Notes: a model not told the origin generated them from the letters alone. Positions 34,800-44,002 are shown, counted from the stretch's first letter. The stretch is 64,000 nt of DNA from CAVTUU01 sp045804965 (GCA_045804965.1 JBJMMD010000009.1:124001-188000), one strand, 5' to 3'. Numbers and translations: made by a program.

Positions 34800-35660
34800 G
34801 TGAGCAAACGCCTCCGCGTCGGTCTGCAGACCGTGCCCAATCAGCCGTGGGAGACGATGGTCGCCCAGTGGCGATCGTTCGAGGCGATGGGATTCGAGAG
34901 CCTTTGGCTGCCCGATCATTTCGTGCCGACCTTTCGTCGCGACCTGCCCCTGTTCGAGGCGTGGACGTTGCTCGCCGGACTGGCGACGGCGACTTCGCGG
35001 GCGCGCATCGGCATCCTCGTCAGCTGCAACACCTTTCGCCACCCCGCGCTGCTGGCAAAAGAAGCGGCGACCGTTGATCACATCTCAGGCGGCCGGTTGG
35101 AATTCGGGATCGGCACGGGGTGGGTCAAGTTCGAGCACGAAATGTTCGGCATTCCGTATCCCGACGGGCCGGAACGCGTTTCGCGGTTTGAAGAAGCGGT
35201 TGAGCTCATCGACCGCTTGATGCGGCGGGAGGTTTCCAGCTTCGACGGCCGGTATTACCAACTCAAGGAAGCTCCTTTCCGGCCACAACCGGTGCAGAAA
35301 CCCCGGCCGCCGTTCACCCTCGCTGCTCATGCGCCCCGAATGCTCGGCATCGTCGCTCGCTACGCCGACCGCTGGAACTCGATGGGCACCGTCGCAGAAC
35401 TGTCCGAGCGTATGGACCGCCTCGACGAGGCGTGTCAGCGCATCGGACGCGACCCGACATCGATCCTACGCTCCTCGCTCTACGTGGCGGCGATCGTGCC
35501 GACGGAGAAACCGTGGGATTCGGTCGAGGCGTTCCGCGATTACATCGGTCGCTATCAAGAGGCGGGGTTCGGCGAGTGTCTGTTCCAGCCGCCCCCGCCG
35601 GAACGATGGGCCGTTTTGGAACGCGTGGCCGCGGACGTGCTGCCGGCGCTTGGAGGATAG
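34800..35660 (+). CDS. LLM-class flavin-dependent (F420/FMN) oxidoreductase
   Basis: 286 residues of the luciferase-like monooxygenase TIM barrel. Visible are the N-terminal VGLQTVPNQPWETMVAQWRSFEAMGFESLWLPDHF, the conserved HPALLAKEAATVDHISGGRLEFGIGTGWVKFEHEMFG, and FTLAAHAPRMLGIVARYADRWN. Such proteins from this phylum commonly use coenzyme F420. The start is GTG 34800 after AGGAGAATTT. Substrate unknown. Confidence 0.88.
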   Translation: MSKRLRVGLQTVPNQPWETMVAQWRSFEAMGFESLWLPDHFVPTFRRDLPLFEAWTLLAGLATATSRARIGILVSCNTFRHPALLAKEAATVDHISGGRLEFGIGTGWVKFEHEMFGIPYPDGPERVSRFEEAVELIDRLMRREVSSFDGRYYQLKEAPFRPQPVQKPRPPFTLAAHAPRMLGIVARYADRWNSMGTVAELSERMDRLDEACQRIGRDPTSILRSSLYVAAIVPTEKPWDSVEAFRDYIGRYQEAGFGECLFQPPPPERWAVLERVAADVLPALGG

Positions 35661-35809
35661 CAACCTGGGACAGCACGTCATCTCGTTGCAGTTCGGGACT
35701 TTTCGCCTCAAGCGAGAGTTCGCCTCCGCCGTTAGCCGTTGTCCGGGCTTATCGGCCGTCCGACATGGCGAGCAATACGCGGAACGGCGCGGCGGTGAAA
35801 GAAATCCCG

Positions 35810-36064
35810 ATGAACCCAGATGCGCTGAATCTCATCACTTCAGTGCTTGGTTTGCGCTGCATCGCGATCGTGGTCCGCGGCGTCCTTTCGTGGTTGGATC
35901 CCTTCGAGCGTAGCTAACCCCAGCAATTGCAGGCCACCTTCACCGAACCCATGATCGCCCGCTTCCGCCGCTTCGTACCCACGGTCAGCGGCCTCGACTT
36001 CTCCTGGTGAGTGGCCCTCTTCGCGGTCCGTGTGATCGTCTTCATCGACCAAGCCGCGGCGTAG
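35810..36064 (+). pseudogene. Degenerate YggT-family copy
   Basis: Reads MNPDALNLITSVLGLRCIAI then RGVLSWLDPF, and is stopped by TAA at 35915-35917. The frame resumes with QLQATFTEPMIARFRRFVPT and is stopped again by TGA 36008-36010 after GLDFSW; the final VALFAVRVIVFIDQAAA ends at 36064. The pattern parallels the intact YggT protein 270 bp downstream block by block, so this is a dead tandem duplicate. Confidence 0.85.
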
Positions 36065-36332
36065 ACGTTCGCCGTTGGATTCAACGCATCGCTTCGGCAA
36101 CCACGAGGGATTGCGGCTCGTCGTGGCGCCCAGCCGGACGCTCGGGCACGCATTGAACCAGGTGCGCCATGGCTACCCCCCGTTCTCACCGCACGGGCGC
36201 GCCGTGTGCCTATGACGAGAACGTTGCCGCCCCGTCCCTCGGCTTTTGATCGGGCTTCGTTATACTTCGTGCCGTCGAAGCCGGTCGCGTGGCCGGGGCG
36301 GCAAGCATGATCTTCATCTTGAGAAAGTACCC

Positions 36333-36587
36333 ATGGACCAACTACTCTCACTCATCGATATCGTTGTTTACGCCCTGATCTTGCTGATCATCGCGCGCTC
36401 GCTCTTCTCCTGGGTTGACCCAGCGATGCAATCGCAAATAGGCAAATTGCTCCGGCAGTTGACCGAGCCGATCATCGCCCCGATTCGCCAGGTCGTGCCC
36501 AGCGCCGGCGCCCTTGATTTTTCGCCGATGATCGCTGTCTTCGTGCTGATCATCTTCCAACGCGTGCTCCACCAGGCCATTGCCTGA
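36333..36587 (+). CDS. YggT-family membrane protein
   Basis: 84 residues, two transmembrane helices (LLSLIDIVVYALILLIIARSLFSW and SPMIAVFVLIIFQRVLHQAIA) separated by QLTEPIIAPIRQVVPSAGALDF, the classic YggT/CCB3 signature. These proteins affect membrane or cell-division related functions and ion stress. Start ATG 36333; no strong ribosome site. The upstream 36065-36332 shows no gene. Confidence 0.88.
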   Translation: MDQLLSLIDIVVYALILLIIARSLFSWVDPAMQSQIGKLLRQLTEPIIAPIRQVVPSAGALDFSPMIAVFVLIIFQRVLHQAIA

Positions 36588-36729
36588 CCATCTACGGGCT
36601 GGACCACGAATCACTTTTGCGCTGAGGTGATGATCGCAGTCGGGTGCCGCATGAGCGCGACGAGACAGCCGCCCGATCCGTCTTTATGGGCGAAGGCTCG
36701 GTTTACGGAGCGCTGCCACCGGTGGTGTC

Positions 36730-37179
36730 TCAGGAGAGATCGCCGTCGTGATGGTCCAATAAGGACAGGAAAAGATCGAGCTCGTTTCCTTTGCCCTCTG
36801 CATTCCAGTCTGTCCAACTCTCTGCAATTTGGCCTCCGGCAAAGCGGCTGACCGTCATCCCCACGAGCGATCGCTGGGGCTCCGCCGAGCCGTTCGCGAT
36901 CCCATCGCCTGCGGGCGTGCTCCGCGCCACCCACCGGAGAGTGACTCTCTCGCCTTCGCTGGTGAGGTCCTCGACGGCGATCTGGAGAGCCGGAAAGGCG
37001 AGACGGTACGAGGCGACGCTGACCTTGATCGCTTCTGGGCCGCGGACGAGGTCCGGGATCAGTCCCCCATGATTGATATAGTCGGGCGCGAACAGGCAGT
37101 CAGCCAGCTCAAGTGCTCCTTGATTCCAAATCTCCTCGATGGCCAGGCGTACGACGCCCGCGAGGTCATTCATCGCCAT
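36730..37179 (-). CDS. SnoaL-like/ester cyclase-family protein
   Basis: 149 residues of the SnoaL/NTF2-like fold (IEEIWNQGALELADCLFAPDYINHGG, then FPALQIAVEDLTSEGERVTLRWVARSTP, RFAGGQIAESWTDWN). Members bind or isomerise small hydrophobic compounds; this one's substrate is unknown. The start at 37179 has GGAAGG upstream; the longer frame to 37254 has no ribosome site. Confidence 0.82.
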   Translation of the reverse strand: MAMNDLAGVVRLAIEEIWNQGALELADCLFAPDYINHGGLIPDLVRGPEAIKVSVASYRLAFPALQIAVEDLTSEGERVTLRWVARSTPAGDGIANGSAEPQRSLVGMTVSRFAGGQIAESWTDWNAEGKGNELDLFLSLLDHHDGDLS

Positions 37180-37405
37180 GATCCTTCCGCCGCCCGCGTC
37201 ACGTGGACGGCAAGTTATGGTGTTGTCTGCCATGAGAATCCAGTCTGGCAGCACGGCGCCGGCCTGTCATGAAGTTCCGTCACCGCAGCAATGTTCGCAC
37301 GCTGGTTCTCTTGTCCATTCAGGCGAGCAAACGGTTGGGCACGGATAATGCTTACAGAGAAGCACCGATTGCGTCTGCTCGTCGCTGATTCGGAGCCGTA
37401 CCATC

Positions 37406-38131
37406 TTGGAACCCGACATCCGCCAATCGCGCGGCCCCGCCGTCGTCCTCATCGTCACTGACCAACCCGTCCTCGCCGAAGTCGTCCGGTTGGCGCTTAA
37501 CCATGGTTATTTCACTGCCCAGGTGGCAGCCAATACGGAGGAAGCCGAGGCGTCGCTGGCAGAAGGGCGACCTCATTTCGCCGTCGTCGACGCGGACCTC
37601 GGCGACGGCGCAATCCTCGACCTGCTCGTCGGCGCTTCGGGGTGGACGGACCCGCTCCCGATCCTCGCCCTGACCCGACGGGGCGACCTAAAGACCAAGT
37701 TGGCGGCCTTCGAGCGAGGCGTTGACGACATCGTCACGGTTCCCTTTTCCCCCGAAGAGCTTGTCGCCCGAGTTCTGGCGATCATGCGGCGCACGTACGG
37801 AGAGGCGGCCACGTTCACCCCGGTGATCCGTCTCGGTGAGCTGGAGATCGACATTCTGCACCGCCGAGTGCGAGCCGGCGATCACGATCTGCACCTGACG
37901 TCGATTGAGCAGAGTCTGCTCTACCTGCTGGCGGCCAACGCCGGGCGCCTGATGACGCGCGACGAGATTCTGGACCACTTGTGGGGGGTCGATTACGCAG
38001 CCGAGAGCAACGTGGTCGACCGCCACGTCCGCAATCTGCGGGCGAAACTGCAAAATGACTGGCGCCGGCCCCGCTACATCACGACAGTCCCTGGTCAGGG
38101 CTACCGGTTCGCGCCCACCGCCGAGGATTAG
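37406..38131 (+). CDS. OmpR/PhoB-family response regulator with degenerate receiver
   Basis: 241 residues beginning at TTG 37406. The N-terminal receiver domain is recognisable (VVLIVTDQPVLAEVVRLALNHGY, FAVVDADLGDGAILDLL with Asp at the phospho-site, LALTRRGDLKTKLAAFERGVDDIVTVPFSPEELVARV), but the acidic pair after the first strand is TD, and the usual switch Lys is replaced by VPF. The C-terminal winged helix is intact (LTSIEQSLLYLLAANAGRLMTRDEILDHLWG... VVDRHVRNLRAKL... YITTVPGQGYRF). No histidine kinase is adjacent; an orphan or atypical regulator. Confidence 0.88.
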   Translation: MEPDIRQSRGPAVVLIVTDQPVLAEVVRLALNHGYFTAQVAANTEEAEASLAEGRPHFAVVDADLGDGAILDLLVGASGWTDPLPILALTRRGDLKTKLAAFERGVDDIVTVPFSPEELVARVLAIMRRTYGEAATFTPVIRLGELEIDILHRRVRAGDHDLHLTSIEQSLLYLLAANAGRLMTRDEILDHLWGVDYAAESNVVDRHVRNLRAKLQNDWRRPRYITTVPGQGYRFAPTAED

Positions 38132-38584
38132 GGCGAGTGCCTGAGTCTCCATACACCTGAGCCGTGCCTCTGGCGCAAGCCCTGCCGCACTGTCCAAGGG
38201 GCAAATCGCCGTCGGGCGTTCATTTTTTGGAATCGCCACCCGTATGAAGTTTCTTCATGACAAGGTTGGGTTTCGTCAATATGCTTTGGAAGAACGAGTT
38301 GCGGCCTGCAAGGGGCTGGCGCACGAGAGAGCAGCTTCGGCGGTGCCAGCTTTATCCACCGTCGCTAGTTCCCCGCGCGGCGACAGACCCCCTTCCCCTC
38401 GACGCGCCTCTCTGGTCGTCCGCCCGTCCCCACCCGCAGGCCGCGACTTGCTCTCCACGTCTGCCATCATCTGGGCCGGCGCGCTCGACGTTATGCCCGC
38501 CAACGAGAACGCGGCATTGGTGCCTGATCTGGGGAGCTTCAAGGCGAGTCGGGAGAGTTTGAGCAGGGCAGCTATGCGGCTACC

Positions 38585-38705
38585 CTGTGTTGTTGCGGTC
38601 TCTACGGCATGTCCAGTCCGGAGACGGCGAGAACGCGCACATCGTCCCTCATGATCCTGTGAGTTGCAGCAAGCGGAGGTTTGGTTCATCGTAGCCCGAT
38701 GAATC
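38585..38705 (-). pseudogene. Decayed copy of the ECF sigma-factor leader and first codons
   Basis: On the minus strand ATGAACCAAAC, CTGCAAC and ATGAGGGACGATG align with the leader and start of the sigma gene at 43667 (ATGAACCAAAC, CTGCAAC, ATGATGGACGATG). The coding similarity then fades and stops appear. The wider gap 38132-38698 holds no other gene. Confidence 0.5.
38683..38705. promoter_or_regulatory. Imperfect inverted repeat GGTTCAT-N9-ATGAATC
   Basis: Matches the perfect GGTTCAT-N9-ATGAACC at 43698-43720 with one mismatch and the same spacer length. Its right half contains the ATG of the methyltransferase. Confidence 0.5.
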
Positions 38706-39256
38706 ATCAAGACCACGTCCACTTGATCGAAAACGGGATCGAACCGGGAAGCGGCGGGGTATGGGCAGACTTCGGGGCAGGCACGGGAGCGTTCACGCTC
38801 GCCCTCCGTGACGTCGCGGGCCCTGGGACAGAGATCTACGCAATCGATCGGGACGCGTCATCACTGCAGTCGCTGCGCACCGCACTTGAGCGGCAGTTCC
38901 CTGGAACCAGCCTCCAGCTGCTTCCCGGCGATTTCACACAATCGCTCGCTCTCCCGCCTCTCGATGGCATCCTCGCCGCCAACGCCATTCATTTCGTCCG
39001 CGATCAGGTCACACTCCTGCGGCGATGGCGGGGATACCTGAAACCTGAAGGCAGGTTCGTGTTGGTGGAGTACGACAGCGACTCCGGAAACCGTTGGGTT
39101 CCCCACCCGGTGTCGTTCCGGTCATTGGCGCGGTTGGCGCAGGAGGCGGGCTTTGGCGAACCGCGCCGGCTGGAAACTGTGCCGTCCCGCTTCCTGGGTG
39201 GGATGTACGCGGCCGCAATGCTCCCGAGGTCGCCTCAATCCGCGAATCCTGACTAG
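38699..39256 (+). CDS. Class I SAM-dependent methyltransferase
   Basis: 185 residues. Motif I GGVWADFGAGTGAFTLAL binds SAM; YAIDRDASSL carries the acidic residue for the ribose; LDGILAANAIHFVRDQ and LKPEGRFVLVEYDSDSGNRW are motifs II/III. Substrate unknown. The start ATG 38699 lies 18 bp after GGAGGT; TTG 38681 directly follows it and is a less likely start. Confidence 0.85.
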   Translation: MNHQDHVHLIENGIEPGSGGVWADFGAGTGAFTLALRDVAGPGTEIYAIDRDASSLQSLRTALERQFPGTSLQLLPGDFTQSLALPPLDGILAANAIHFVRDQVTLLRRWRGYLKPEGRFVLVEYDSDSGNRWVPHPVSFRSLARLAQEAGFGEPRRLETVPSRFLGGMYAAAMLPRSPQSANPD

Positions 39257-39308
39257 GCGCGCACTCCCTCATACCGCGAAATCTGCTTTGCGGCGCGAAA
39301 TTTCAATG

Positions 39309-39445
39309 GCGCGGTGCTACTATCCTGCGACTGAAGCTGGACCGGGAACCCGGGCATATGGGGAAAGACGACCACGATAGCGTTCGAACCGGCGGCTTGG
39401 GGTGCTGACCTTGCAACGTACGAACAAAGCATTTCTCGAAATGAC
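39309..39445 (+). pseudogene. Truncated copy of the M20 peptidase 5' region
   Basis: GGCGCGGTGCTACTATCCT and, further on, GACCACGATAGCGTTCGAAC match the promoter region and first codons of the peptidase gene (46454-46590). The start codon is ATA instead of ATG, and about 20 codons are recognisable (AFEPAAWGADLATYEQ versus AFESTAWSADLAAHEQ). With the right-hand intact copy it brackets 39446-46450. Confidence 0.75.
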
Positions 39446-39503
39446 GGGCAGCCATGCGGCTGCCCCTTTCATTGCTAAGTTGCTCAGGACCTCTGTGGGA
39501 GCA

Positions 39504-40103
39504 TCATTCCGCTTCGCCCGGCGTCTCCCGGGCACCGACGGGTGCGATGACAAGCAGTCCGATGGCGAGCAACATGAGTCCACTAACCCAGGCCGAACCG
39601 TCGGGTGCATGATGGGCCGGCCACATCCACCATCGAGTTGTCGGTACATTGGCGAGGAATGCCACCGCGACAGCCATCCCGTAGGCGGACGGCGCGACCC
39701 ACGCGGGACCAGCGCCGAGGATGCGGGCGCCGAGAAGCGCCAGTCCGGCGTAGCCCACGCCATTGCGGACCAGGATCCAAGCGGTGTCCGTGGCCGGAAC
39801 GGCTCGGTTCGCTACCGCCAAGGTCAGTCCGGCACAGAGCAGGAGACCGCCCAGGTGACCCAGGCGCAGTATCGGTAACCTGCGGCTCGCAGTCCGTTCG
39901 GTCTCGCCAAACGGCGACCCAGCGCCGGCCCCGATCACGGCGGCCGCGCCCAGCGGCATGATGGTCAGAAGAAAGGTCGTGAGTCCGTCATGACGGCTGC
40001 GATCCAGGCTCCACCAGGCGACCGCCGCGACGACGAGGAGAATTGCGAGCGCCGTCCAAGTGCGCCGAGATTGGAGATAAAGCCATACCAATCGTCCGCT
40101 CAC
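39504..40103 (-). CDS. ABC-module membrane protein
   Basis: 199 residues with about six hydrophobic helices (ALAILLVVAAVAWWSL, TTFLLTIMPLGAAAVIGAGAG, LGGLLLCAGLTLAVA, etc.). The GTG at 40103 overlaps the stop of the permease gene (GTGA) and is preceded by GGAGGA, so the two are translationally coupled. Probably the second membrane subunit of the ABC-2 exporter encoded upstream. Confidence 0.75.
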   Translation of the reverse strand: MSGRLVWLYLQSRRTWTALAILLVVAAVAWWSLDRSRHDGLTTFLLTIMPLGAAAVIGAGAGSPFGETERTASRRLPILRLGHLGGLLLCAGLTLAVANRAVPATDTAWILVRNGVGYAGLALLGARILGAGPAWVAPSAYGMAVAVAFLANVPTTRWWMWPAHHAPDGSAWVSGLMLLAIGLLVIAPVGARETPGEAE

Positions 40104-41464
40104 GGCAGGTCCTCCAATGACAGCTGTCCCGCCTGGAGCGCTGTGAAGTTGGCTTCGAGCCACGCCCGTTGCTGCGCCGGATCGAGGTCGGCAAAGCGCT
40201 CGGCGGCGACGGCGGCGGCGTCCACGCCACGGAAATTGTCGAGTCCGGCGCCAAAGCCGGCCTGATCAGCCAGCCAAATCGAGATCGCATCCTGCGCTTG
40301 CATGGCGTCGCTCGGCCCATCGCTGGGCATGTCCTGGTCCTGGTAAGGAGATTGGATGAGAGAGATGGCGATCCAAAAAGCGATGCTCTCCTCTCGGTCC
40401 GGCCCGCGTTCCATCCAAAACACCAATGTTCCATCCGGAGGAGGACCGACGAAGATCCATGGATCCTCTTGCATGGCGCGAGTTGGGACGCCGGGGAGTC
40501 CGGCCACGGGCTTCATCACTGCCTCGACAATGGCGGCGGTTTCGTCGAGCGCGCCCTCGTAGGCCGGGTGCACGCAGACCTCGATCACGTTTACCGTGCA
40601 AACTGGCTCGACAGCAGCTGCCGAGATCGCGTCCGGATCGGCGCGTAGCAGCATAGTGGCGCCGAAGATGGCGAGAGAGGTCGACACCAGCAGCGTGCCC
40701 CAGGCTGGCGCGGTCCGGCGGCGGCGCAGTGCGAGAGCCGCAAGCGCGATCCCGCCCAGTCCGGCGATCCATGCCATCTGCAGCGGGCCAATATTGTCCT
40801 TGAACTCCTGATATACAGAGCGGAAGTCATTGCCTACAGTCATCAGGAGAAAGGGTGAGAGATACTGCTCGGAGGATATCGAATCCTTTATGAACGTTGC
40901 ATTACCTTGCCGGCTTTTGGTCTCGCCCGAAAAAAATGTCAGCAGCGGGAACGAAGCGGCCACGAACAGGACGATCGCCACCAACGCGGCGGTGAAACGG
41001 CTTGGGAAGAACGATCCCGCCGCATAGCCGATCGCCGCCGCGGCAACGATTGTCACGAGCCCGAGGAGGATGAGCGAGAACTCCGGTCCGCCCCAAGTGG
41101 CGTCGCGCGCGGTCTCGACACCGCGGTAGAGCCCGACCAGCACATAGGCCAGCAGACCCCAGACGGCGGCGGCGACCCAGCCGGTGAGATCGCGGGCGAC
41201 CGCCGGGCGCGGCGTCGTGGCGAGCAGTTCCTCGATCCGCCGTCGCCGGTCGCGGCTGGCCATCCAGGCCGCCACACCGGCGATGAGTGGCGCCACGAGA
41301 GTGATCCCGGCGCCGATCTGGGCACTTGCGTCGAGCCAGAGCGTCACCCCAGCGGGGTCCGTTTGTCGCCCGGCGAACCAGGCTGTGAAAAGCATGAGGG
41401 GGAAGAGCCAGAGGCCAACGCTGCGCCGGAACTCAAGCTGGAAGAGATGTAGATTAGCGGTCAT
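40100..41464 (-). CDS. ABC-2-type transporter permease
   Basis: 454 residues. The N-terminal ~290 residues contain about six hydrophobic helices. The C-terminal 170 are soluble, beginning with two Cys (VCTVNVIEVCVHPAYEGALD) and probably extracytoplasmic. The start overlaps the stop of the ATPase gene by four bases. With the ATPase it should export an unknown substrate; control by the adjacent sigma/anti-sigma pair suggests an envelope-stress or antibiotic response. Confidence 0.8.
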   Translation of the reverse strand: MTANLHLFQLEFRRSVGLWLFPLMLFTAWFAGRQTDPAGVTLWLDASAQIGAGITLVAPLIAGVAAWMASRDRRRRIEELLATTPRPAVARDLTGWVAAAVWGLLAYVLVGLYRGVETARDATWGGPEFSLILLGLVTIVAAAAIGYAAGSFFPSRFTAALVAIVLFVAASFPLLTFFSGETKSRQGNATFIKDSISSEQYLSPFLLMTVGNDFRSVYQEFKDNIGPLQMAWIAGLGGIALAALALRRRRTAPAWGTLLVSTSLAIFGATMLLRADPDAISAAAVEPVCTVNVIEVCVHPAYEGALDETAAIVEAVMKPVAGLPGVPTRAMQEDPWIFVGPPPDGTLVFWMERGPDREESIAFWIAISLIQSPYQDQDMPSDGPSDAMQAQDAISIWLADQAGFGAGLDNFRGVDAAAVAAERFADLDPAQQRAWLEANFTALQAGQLSLEDLP

Positions 41465-42273
41465 CGTCGTGCCTCCGAAAGGACGGCGCCGTAGCCGCGC
41501 TCAAGCGGCGAGTCACCGGCGGCGAAGTCCGCGCCGCGTTCCACCAGTTCGTCCGGGTTGCCGCGGAAGACGATCCGTCCACGGTCCATGAGCGCCACCT
41601 CGGTACAGGCTGCGCCGACGTCCTCGACCAGATGGGTGCTGACTATGACGGTGCCGGTGGCGCCGATCTTCCGCAGCAGTGCCCGGAAACTGATCCGCTG
41701 CTCAGGGTCGAGCCCGGCCGTTGGCTCGTCGAGGAGAAGCAATGTCGGCTGATTGACAATCGCTTGAGCGATCCCGACCCGACGCAGCATGCCGCCGGAG
41801 AGTGCCTTCAGCTTGCTCCGCGCCCGATCGCTCAAGCCGACCTGCTCGATGGCATGAGCCACCGCCTGGTTGACCTCTCGCGTTGGGACCTCCTTGAGGA
41901 GGGCGAAATACTCGACGAACTCGGCAACGGTGAAGTTCGGATAGTAGCCGAGGACTTGCGGCAGGTAGCCGAGCCGCCGCCGCAACTCCCGGCACTCTTT
42001 GGCGTTGCCGGGATTAAGGCCGAAGAGGCGCACTGTCCCCTCGTCCGGCTCCAGGACCGTCGCCAGGGTACGCAATAGAGTTGTCTTCCCCGCCCCGTTC
42101 GGCCCGAGGAGGCCGAAGACGCCAGTTCCGATCTCCAAGTCGAGCCCCTCGATCACTTGCGTCCGGCCGAAGCGTTGGGCGAGGCCATAGACGGCAACGT
42201 TCGAGGCGGTGCGGCCATTGGGGCTGACCGGCTCGCTGACGGTGATCTGCTTGTCAAACATGGTTGTGTTCAT
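41461..42273 (-). CDS. ABC transporter ATP-binding protein
   Basis: 270 residues. Walker A is GPNGAGKTTLL, the Q-loop region LGYLPQ, the signature LSGGMLRRVGIAQAI, Walker B LLLLDEPTAGLDP, and the switch His STHLVED. The order and sequence fit the exporter (ABC-2) subfamily. Start at 42273 (MNTTMFDKQ). Part of the five-gene run sigma, anti-sigma, ATPase and two membrane proteins, all on the minus strand. Confidence 0.94.
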   Translation of the reverse strand: MNTTMFDKQITVSEPVSPNGRTASNVAVYGLAQRFGRTQVIEGLDLEIGTGVFGLLGPNGAGKTTLLRTLATVLEPDEGTVRLFGLNPGNAKECRELRRRLGYLPQVLGYYPNFTVAEFVEYFALLKEVPTREVNQAVAHAIEQVGLSDRARSKLKALSGGMLRRVGIAQAIVNQPTLLLLDEPTAGLDPEQRISFRALLRKIGATGTVIVSTHLVEDVGAACTEVALMDRGRIVFRGNPDELVERGADFAAGDSPLERGYGAVLSEARR

Positions 42274-42349
42274 TGGCTTTCCTTGGTAGTCATGCAGGCG
42301 ACGGCGGCCCCAGTGGCGCCCGGGTTGCCCGGATCGAAAGACGGACGGT

Positions 42350-43129
42350 TCACAACATCTTTGAGCGTAAGGAGGGCTTCTCCAGGCGCCGACCGCTGGT
42401 GGCGTAGAGGGAGACTGCCACGCCAATGGCGGCGATCATTAGGTAAAGCGGGGTAAGGGTGACCGACGGTTGAGCCGCCGCCACCACGTCCCGGGTCTCG
42501 ATCGAGCGCGCGAGGATGATCAATCCCCAGCTCGCGAGCGCGGTTGCAACGCCGGTGTTGGCGGATCCGGAAAGTGTGGCTCCTGCTAGGCCAAGGGCGG
42601 CAATAGTGGTCATTGGCACCAGCCAAAGCCAGGTGAGATCGGTGGCCTCGACTGTCAGCAGCGAGGCCAGAATGCCGAGGATGGCGTTCAGGCCGAAGAC
42701 GGCTAAGGCCCGCGCCAGGAGGATGGTCCGGTCGGAGACGACCATCGTTCGACTGAGCTCGAATGCGGGGTCGATGCCGGGTCCATAGGCGTAAGCGATG
42801 CCCGCCCCCGCCAGCGCCGGAGCCAGCAGCGCAACCAACGGCTGCCCCGAGGCATACGTCGCCGCTACGCCGACCGCGAGAACGGCGAGGGTGGCCAGCA
42901 CCCACGAGATGAGGAGAGACGGAGTCGTTACCAACGCTCGCGCCAGCCCCGGTGAGCGGAGCAACCGGGCCGCCAATTGTTCCAGGCGGCTGGGCTTACG
43001 CGCCCAGACTTCGCCTGCCACCCGAGTCCAAACTCGGTCCAAATCCACGTCCAATGCCATCAAGCCCTCCCGAGCTTGGCAATCGCTACAAGCCGCCAGA
43101 TGCGCCGAATCTCGAGGGTGCTCACGCAT
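42350..43129 (-). CDS. Zinc-finger anti-sigma-like membrane protein
   Basis: 259 residues. The N-terminus has HLAACSDCQ, the H-x3-C-x2-C zinc motif of anti-sigma factors, here very early in the protein. At least five hydrophobic helices follow (LLISWVLATLAVLAVGVAATYA, LLARALAVFGLNAILGILASLL, etc.). It starts one base after the sigma gene stop. Likely holds the sigma factor at the membrane until a signal arrives. Confidence 0.82.
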   Translation of the reverse strand: MREHPRDSAHLAACSDCQAREGLMALDVDLDRVWTRVAGEVWARKPSRLEQLAARLLRSPGLARALVTTPSLLISWVLATLAVLAVGVAATYASGQPLVALLAPALAGAGIAYAYGPGIDPAFELSRTMVVSDRTILLARALAVFGLNAILGILASLLTVEATDLTWLWLVPMTTIAALGLAGATLSGSANTGVATALASWGLIILARSIETRDVVAAAQPSVTLTPLYLMIAAIGVAVSLYATSGRRLEKPSLRSKML

Positions 43130-43130
43130 C

Positions 43131-43667
43131 TCAGCCCTCCCCCCGCAGCGCCGCCTGTAATTGGCGACGTACCGCGAAGACCCGACTCTTCACTGTCCCC
43201 ATCGGGACGCCGAGCCCACTCGCGACTTCGGCCAGCGGCCGGTCTTCGATGAAAACGAGGCGCGCCAGCGCCCTTCGTGGGTCGTCCATCGGACCAAGCG
43301 TCGCCAGTGCCCGTTCCAGGTCGCCCCGCTGAGCTGCAGCGACCGCTGGGTCATCACCGGCTGGTTGGTCGAAGAGCTCGTCTAAGCGCAGCATGTGATC
43401 ACTACGGCCATTCTGACGCGCCCAGAGGGCGGCCTGACGGCGGGCGATGCCCCAGACCCAGGCGCCGGCCTCGCCGGTGCCCCGGTAGTTGGCGGCCCCG
43501 CGCCAGACGGCGAGAAAGGTCTCCTGCACAACGTCCTCCACCGCGCTCGCCGGCATCGCCCGTCGCAGCCGGCCGGCGACCCACGGCGCGTGGCGCTCGA
43601 AAAGAGCCCGGAGGGCTTGGTCGTCGCCGGAGGCAACTGTGGTCAAGAGCGCATCATCGTCCATCAT
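43131..43667 (-). CDS. ECF-family RNA polymerase sigma factor
   Basis: 178 residues. Region 2 is LRALFERHAPWVAGRLRRAM to VEDVVQETFLAVWRG, and region 4 at the C-terminus is LARLVFIEDRPLAEVASGLGVPMGTVKSRVFAVRRQL, a helix-turn-helix. First gene of the sigma/anti-sigma/ABC operon. A perfect inverted repeat lies upstream. A truncated 39-codon copy of its 5' end is at 46265-46384 and a decayed one near 38600. Confidence 0.93.
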   Translation of the reverse strand: MMDDDALLTTVASGDDQALRALFERHAPWVAGRLRRAMPASAVEDVVQETFLAVWRGAANYRGTGEAGAWVWGIARRQAALWARQNGRSDHMLRLDELFDQPAGDDPAVAAAQRGDLERALATLGPMDDPRRALARLVFIEDRPLAEVASGLGVPMGTVKSRVFAVRRQLQAALRGEG

Positions 43668-43697
43668 TACTCTGCTTGTTGCAGTGAACGCGCGTTT

Positions 43698-43720
43698 GGT
43701 TCATGGTAGTTCTATGAACC
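43698..43720. promoter_or_regulatory. Perfect inverted repeat GGTTCAT-N9-ATGAACC upstream of the sigma gene
   Basis: A 7-bp dyad with a nine-base spacer lies 31 bp before the sigma start codon. A near copy is at 38683-38705 and a half copy at 46412-46420. Operator-like; regulator unknown. Confidence 0.55.
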
Positions 43721-43820
43721 ACGAAGATCGCACCTAACTTATCTCCAGAGAGATTGACGGTGGCGTACGCCCACCTGGCGCTTGGAGCCGCAGGTCGCCG
43801 CGTTGAAGCTACACTGTGGT

Positions 43821-43851
43821 CCGGTCCGCGCCCGTTGCGGGCGCGGACCGG
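43821..43851. repeat. Long GC hairpin
   Basis: CCGGTCCGCGCCCG-TTG-CGGGCGCGGACCGG has a perfect 14-bp stem between the sigma gene leader and the 3' end of the acylase gene. There is no T-run, so a terminator role is uncertain. No gene is seen in 43721-44002. Confidence 0.6.
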
Positions 43852-44002
43852 CTGGCCTCGAACTAGGCAAGCAATACCATGCCGGGAACGTTCCTTATGT
43901 CGTCATCGCCGCGCCTACGCGCCCCTTCCTGGGAGCGTCCGGCTGCTTCGGACGTTTTGGGGAAGTGATGCAGCTGGTTCAGGCTGATTCTTGGGATTCG
44001 TC

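Noticed and set aside
38244..38654. 136-codon plus-strand frame before the methyltransferase
   Set aside because: Low-complexity translation without a domain or ribosome site; the region instead shows decayed sigma-gene similarity on the other strand.
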